Assembly (NCBI RefSeq): GCF_000699445.3
Contig: NC_067195.1
Span: forward strand, 60,115,591-60,179,590
Length of the DNA stretch: 64,000 bases
Origin: Schistosoma haematobium
Lineage: Eukaryota > Platyhelminthes > Trematoda > Strigeidida > Schistosomatidae
Direction: 5' to 3'
The notes under the pieces are model-generated. The model did not search any database. It was not told where the DNA came from and saw nothing but the letters and a program-made list of their open reading frames with translations. A program made the position numbers and the translations under genes. Below, piece by piece: positions 59,263-64,000 of this stretch. Position 1 is the stretch's first letter. Each line of letters opens with the position of its first letter.

Positions 59263-61432
59263 ATGGAGCAGGGTAGCGTGCCGAGTACAAGCGCTGGTGT
59301 TTCTCACGTAACGGAAATGGAGGAAGTCTTTTTGACTACCTTGTTTCTGGTTGCGTTTCCATCGGTTGAAGCGTTAAAGACCACTATCACAAATTTTGAA
59401 AGATCGACTTACAGTCATTATGTGAGAGATTCGCATATTGGCAGAGATCAAAAATCGTACATTAAATTTGTGTGTTGGCGAAATGGGCGTATAAGATCTA
59501 GCGGTTCTTCACAACGTATTAGACGGAGGAGGTAATTTGGTAAATTGTTTTATAATTTTTTTAACGAAGGGCTTCTATGAACACCCAATGTCCGGCCTTT
59601 ATGTTTTGTAAGATTATAGACGGCTATTGGACTGTTGTACGTGGGAATGTACATCACAATCACGATTGCAATTCCCTGAGGTACCAAGGTAATTCATGGG
59701 TGCACAGGTTAACGGATGGGGAGTTTGAAACTGTGAGACCGCTGCTGATTTCCGGTACCGCTGCATTCCACATAAAGAATTTTGCTTACCAATCTTATGG
59801 GAAATGTCTGACCGATCAAGATGTCTGTAATATGCCGTACAAAGTGTTCTCACACGCGAACCTTCCTGGTAAGCAATTTGCCAATTTATAATGTACACTA
59901 TAGGTGATTACGGAAAATTGAAAGCTCACATAACATCCTTGGGTGGGCTTTGCGAATACGAATTGGACGATGAGAACTGTCTATCGTATTTCTTCTTCAT
60001 GACTGCTGAGCAACTGAATTTGGCCGGTCACTTTTGTGACGTAATTGGTTTTGACGGGACGTACAAAACGAATAACGAGAACGTCCATTTATATCAAGTC
60101 GTTGCCCTGGATATGAATTTTAAGGCAATACCCATCTGCATTGCCTTTTTAAGTCGCGAAACGTCAACATTCATTTCTGCATTCCTGCGTTTTTTCCAAC
60201 GGTGTACCAACAGTCGACAGCTGCTAGGCATTGTGACCGATGATTCACCTGCAATTGCTGCTGCTATTACGCAGGTGTATCCGGATGCACGCCATATTCT
60301 GTGTCGCGTACACCTTGTTCGAAATGTGATAAAGAGGGTAAGTGTTTCGTTCATTAACATTAACCCAGTAACCGTTATTGTAGAGGGTGCGATCAGAAAT
60401 TGTACAACTGTTCTTTCGCCTCATGCTCACTCGAACAGTTGAAAGGTAAATCAAAATCTACATAACATGATTTTGTAGTTTTAACAACGTTCTTTCGTTA
60501 ATCGAAATGTCGGACGGGACGTTTGGCAGATACATCGGAGACCACCTTCTACCATGGAAACACAAATGGTCCACTGCTTTTCGACCGCCATCCACTCTCT
60601 TTGAACTGAACAATACGAACTTCGTCGGGACCAGTCACCGAGTCTTGAAGATGTATCACCTTAATCGAAAAACACCGGTTCTCAGATCCGTTTTCAATGT
60701 GCTGCTTCGTACTGGATATTGGATGGAAGCAAGATTACATAAATATTCAATGGATTGTCGGGGGAAAGCCGATATTGGTGAGGAGCCGGAAGTACGTCGA
60801 CTTCAGGAACGACTGACACCAGTTGCCTGTCAACTACTGAAGCGACACCTTCGCATTCCTATAACGTAGTCTGCATTGTCGGAAGATTTATTCACCGCTA
60901 TGGACGCCACGGGGACGTACTACGTACACGTCGATACTAGCTGGTGCTCGTGTTCATTCTTCATTGAAAACGGATTACCATGCCGTCACATATTGGCTTA
61001 CTGCACACACAGTAATAGTGATGCAGTTCACTTCATGACTTCATAGTTCACGGTAGACTACCAAGAACACCAGTAAACTTGCATGGAGAACAGCATTCGT
61101 ACACCCTTTCAAGAACCTCGACTAACGTAGCAGTGCCGTTCATGCAACGAGGAACTGTTGATTTGGATGAAACGCTCAGTAACGATGAGGAGGAAGTAAT
61201 TTCTATTAACTCCGAAGAGTTAACTGAACGGGACATAGAAAATGAAGAAGAGGATGACGAGAATCGACTCTGCGACATCTGTAATCTTGCGCAGCCTCCG
61301 TGTGAAACCGGTGATGCGGTTGGTTGGGTTTTCTGTAGATGTGAAGCAATGTTTCATACCTTCTGTGCCTACGACCAATCGCCGAACGTACGAGCAGTGC
61401 ACTGTCCTATCTGTGGCGCCATTACAAACTAA
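59263..61432 (+). pseudogene. MULE transposase gene: FAR1-like finger, transposase core, SWIM finger, RING-like finger
   Basis: Exons 59263-59531, 59570-59868, 59904-60337, 60384-60445 and 60479 onward join in frame across introns of 38, 35, 46 and 33 bp, all GT..AG. The protein opens with a WRKY-GCM1-like zinc site (FVCWRNG, TQCPAF, VHHNHDC). The MULE core follows: VIGFDGTYK with D near 240, IVTDDSPA with D near 302, and CRVHLVRNV near 321. After residue 484 a TAG (60867-60869) interrupts, then the frame resumes with a SWIM finger (WCSCSFF..GLPCRH, about 60939-60990). A one-base frameshift near 61030 leads into FIVHGRLPRTPVNLHG, an acidic segment and a RING-like finger (CDICNLA..CPICG) ending at 61432. 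It would act in the nucleus at element ends. The RING-like end is not usual for this family as I know it. Confidence 0.8.
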
Positions 61433-62599
61433 TAGTGACGACGTCCGACCGCGAGAACGAGTGAAGGCCCTTTTGAGGGCCACCCACAATTTGATTTCCA
61501 TTATTTTTTATCTACTACCTTTCCGCGGCAAAGGTCAAGTGATTAAGCACTTATTAATGTCTCATGAATTCAGATATCCCTTAGAGATTAGTAATGGAAA
61601 AGCGATTATCGCTCATGTATTCGTAAACTTGTTTCTAACGTTTATTAGATATAAAGGTTAAGAAAACTTAGACAAGATTTTGTCATCTAATGAAGACTAA
61701 TCTAGTAATTTTTTTATTTAAAATAATGTGATTACTGTCCATGTTTTAGTAACACTTGTAAACTATCTAATAATAGTACATTTTAGTCAATTTTAATAGG
61801 AATATTGCAATATAGTGAAAATTCTAATTTGCTCATTAGGTCAATACGTTTATGAGAACATTTATTAGTGATTATCATTACGAAGATGAATGTGATTCAA
61901 GCTCATAGAGAAGTAAACACAATGAAGAAAATTGTCTTCCTTATGAATAAAATAATGACATTAGAAAACAAGTTGAAACCATCATCATTGAAATGATTCA
62001 TGTGATAAAAGGTCATATAGTCAGTGTAAAAAGAAATAAGAATATTAGCTGTTTCATGAATACAAAATGCAAGAATTTCATATTCCGGTTTTATATTAAA
62101 AGTACCAGAACTATGCGTACGTAAGAAGTACGTCTGATCGTAAACTAAGCCTCCATTGTTATTCATAACTACTGATTATATCACCGTATTCATTTGCACA
62201 CCTCTTCAACTATTTATTACTGGTACAATCACATTGTACCAGTTAAAAATTCCCTTAAAACATTCAAAAATAAAAAATAATTTAGCAAACAATCGTTTTC
62301 ATTAACTTCATCATCACGCTATACAGTTATTAGTCCATAATTTTAATATTTTATAAAGTCCAAAAATAAGGCATGACATTTATGAATTTGACAATGTAAT
62401 GTGTTAACAATGGTTAACGTTTACATCTGTAACGATATATATGTTTACAAATTAAAAAGGTCATTCACTAAAGGTCAGGATGATTTGCAGTAAAGTGTTC
62501 AGTCACAATAAGTGACTAAGCATTATAGGAAAATTGAAACTGCAAAAAATTTTGTGTCAATGAAATACATAGTACAAGAATTGAATCTTGTCAATTGAC

Positions 62600-62600
<1 letters not shown>

Positions 62601-62672
<72 letters not shown>
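62601..62672. repeat. AAT trinucleotide microsatellite in MULE copy B
   Basis: About 72 bp of TAA/AAT units without interruption; the leucine-rich frame on the minus strand here is an artefact. Confidence 0.95.
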
Positions 62673-63856
62673 GGAAAATAAATAAGAATAGCATTGTAAA
62701 TGTTCATTGATACAGTTGACCTTACTCATATTTATACGTTTAAAGTCGACAGATATTTGTTGAGTCAGTCAGACGATGTAGGCTTGTTCATTTACACTTC
62801 ATGAAACTGATATTTCAAATGCTTGTCAAAAATGGTTACATTCCTAATGTCTAGATAATTCAGGTTTCATATCACGGTTAACAATATTCACACATGACTG
62901 ATTAAACACACTAGTTTTTATTACGACCAAAAATTAATTTTAAAATGCAGAACTGCAAATAATTTACAAGTGAAAATAATGAACCGTTTCAATGGATTTC
63001 CAAATTAACCACATTCAACTCTAACGTTGTCTAATTCTCATTATGAATGACCATTTACAAAATAATCGTTTACTAAATATTAAGTGTCTATTTCGGAAAA
63101 TTTATTACTACTTTCATATACTGTCAAAGTCAGTTCATTAAATGATGGTCTATGGTTGCTTCACCTGAATTATAAATATTGCAACCAGTAAGTTATCATA
63201 ATGATTTATTGATATGTTGATTTCTTTTTCCCATTAACACACCGTGTGTTACAAAAAAAACCTATGCACACACTTTGGTGATAATTTGTTTATTAATTTG
63301 GTATTAAAGATTTGACTACCGACCTCATTCAGTAATCACTATTATCAAATATTCAAACCGGTTTTCAGTTGCTTTTTCAAAAAAACTTTCTTTTACTGAG
63401 ATACATATAATTATTCGTGTTAAGATAACTAACGACTTCAATTCAAGGTATACTTGATCGGAAAACAAAAATTGATCCCAATACACATTCACTAACAGTA
63501 GGATTGCACGGTAATGCAATTAAGTTGGTGTCTTTTTCTTCAAAAGTCTAAATTTTTTTCAAGACTAAGATTACACAAAAAAAATTATTCATTATCATTA
63601 AATTTCAAATGTAAAAAATGAAAATTCTGACATCCAATCACAGCTCCAGATGCGATTTCGATTTCAACTAATCAGATTACAAAGATGAACAGTTTACGAC
63701 CAATCACAAAATTATTAAAGGTAACAAAATGTTTGTTCATTATCACTTGAGCACACACTTGTAAAACAAGTCCACCAATCAACGATACCTAAATTTTTCA
63801 TTCACACCACACAATTTTTTTAAAAGGGGTGGTAGGGAATCATATAGGCCGGTCAC

Positions 63857-64000
63857 TTCGTACGTACGTACATCAGTTCGAGTTGCCACAGAGATGCAGT
63901 GGTCGTTTCAAGTCCCTTAGTGTTAGATGTAGTAAAATTATAAGCTGTAATCAGGAAAATTAGGGTTTGAAGATGTTATTCAAGGAGTATAATACAGTGA
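63857..64000 (-). mobile_element. RTE-like LINE, 3' UTR (continues beyond window)
   Basis: CGTACGTACGTACATCAGTTCGAGTTGCC..GCAGTG.TCG and GGGTTTGAAGATGTTATTCAAGGAGTATAATACAGTGA match 11826-11981, the 3' UTR of the minus-strand copy at 11800-13712, in the same orientation. The coding part should lie past the window end. Confidence 0.75.

Larger units (their letters stand above)
59073..63855 (+). mobile_element. MULE transposon copy B, nearly complete
   Basis: A 4.8 kb element with 5' end GAATAATATTGTCTGACCGGCC (59073) and 3' end ATATAGGCCGGTCAC (63855). Its first 2.4 kb carries the five-exon transposase gene; the second 2.4 kb is non-coding and AT-rich, including the AAT tract. The ends share only the short ACCGGCC core, so long terminal inverted repeats are absent. 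It ends directly at the (GTAC)n tail of a minus-strand RTE-like LINE. No 8-9 bp target duplication could be identified because both sides abut other repeats. Confidence 0.85.

Noticed and set aside
61035..61070. A further intron to explain the frame change after the SWIM finger in MULE copy B
   Set aside because: The only GT..AG pair that fits would be about 20 bp, shorter than the 33-46 bp introns in this gene; a one-base frameshift is simpler.
61208..61501. Minus-strand frames repeating at 56385-56666
   Set aside because: Antisense shadows of the conserved RING-like coding sequence.
62523..62729. Minus-strand frame with a long leucine run
   Set aside because: It is the translated AAT microsatellite, not a protein.

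Overview
The window looks like repeat-rich, AT-rich nuclear DNA of a flatworm, most likely a schistosome or close relative. The pointers are tRNA-derived SINEs ending in hammerhead-ribozyme sequence (the known precedent is the schistosome Sm-alpha SINE), RTE-like and CR1-like LINE remnants, Penelope-like elements (PLEs) with GIY-YIG endonuclease, and 33-46 bp micro-introns in one transposon gene. No cellular host gene, true tRNA, rRNA or CRISPR was recognised. Almost every open frame longer than 60 codons is either transposon-derived or a chance frame.

Layout. 1-709 is the 3' end of a MULE (Mutator-like) transposon. 1.0-8.6 kb holds SINEs, an unclassified ~430 bp repeat and an RTE-like 3' end. 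9.9-13.7 kb holds a second copy of that repeat and a 5'-truncated RTE-like LINE on the minus strand. 14.5-24.7 kb is AT-rich spacer with scattered SINEs, several in inverted pairs. 25.6-28.7 kb is a decayed CR1-like LINE. 28.7-39.6 kb is mostly spacer with a possible LTR and a 52 bp TA tract. 39.6-43.5 kb is the longest RTE-like LINE, with endonuclease, reverse transcriptase and C-terminal region on the plus strand. 45.6 kb has a 283 bp candidate MITE. 46.65-55.73 kb is a nest: two apparently identical 1.67 kb PLE copies in inverted orientation enclose 5.7 kb that holds two RTE-like remnants, a second PLE type with an intact 299-aa GIY-YIG frame, and an Sm-alpha-type SINE. 55.8-63.86 kb is a head-to-tail pair of MULE copies, the first an internal deletion derivative of the second.

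How the parts relate. The MULE gene of copy B can be reconstructed as five exons: a FAR1/WRKY-GCM1-like zinc-binding N-terminus, a MULE transposase core, a SWIM zinc finger and a C-terminal RING-like finger. One stop codon and one frameshift interrupt it. Copy A has lost the core but keeps an open two-exon frame that fuses the N-terminal finger directly to the RING-like finger (189 aa). Hammerhead-like motifs occur in three SINE families and in PLE-related hairpins. Several SINE copies begin and end at different points of the same unit, as expected for head-to-tail multimers, and others are head-to-head chimeras.

Limits: all homology statements are from motif recognition by eye. Repeat family names and ribozyme activity were not tested, and element edges are approximate unless an exact match is described.
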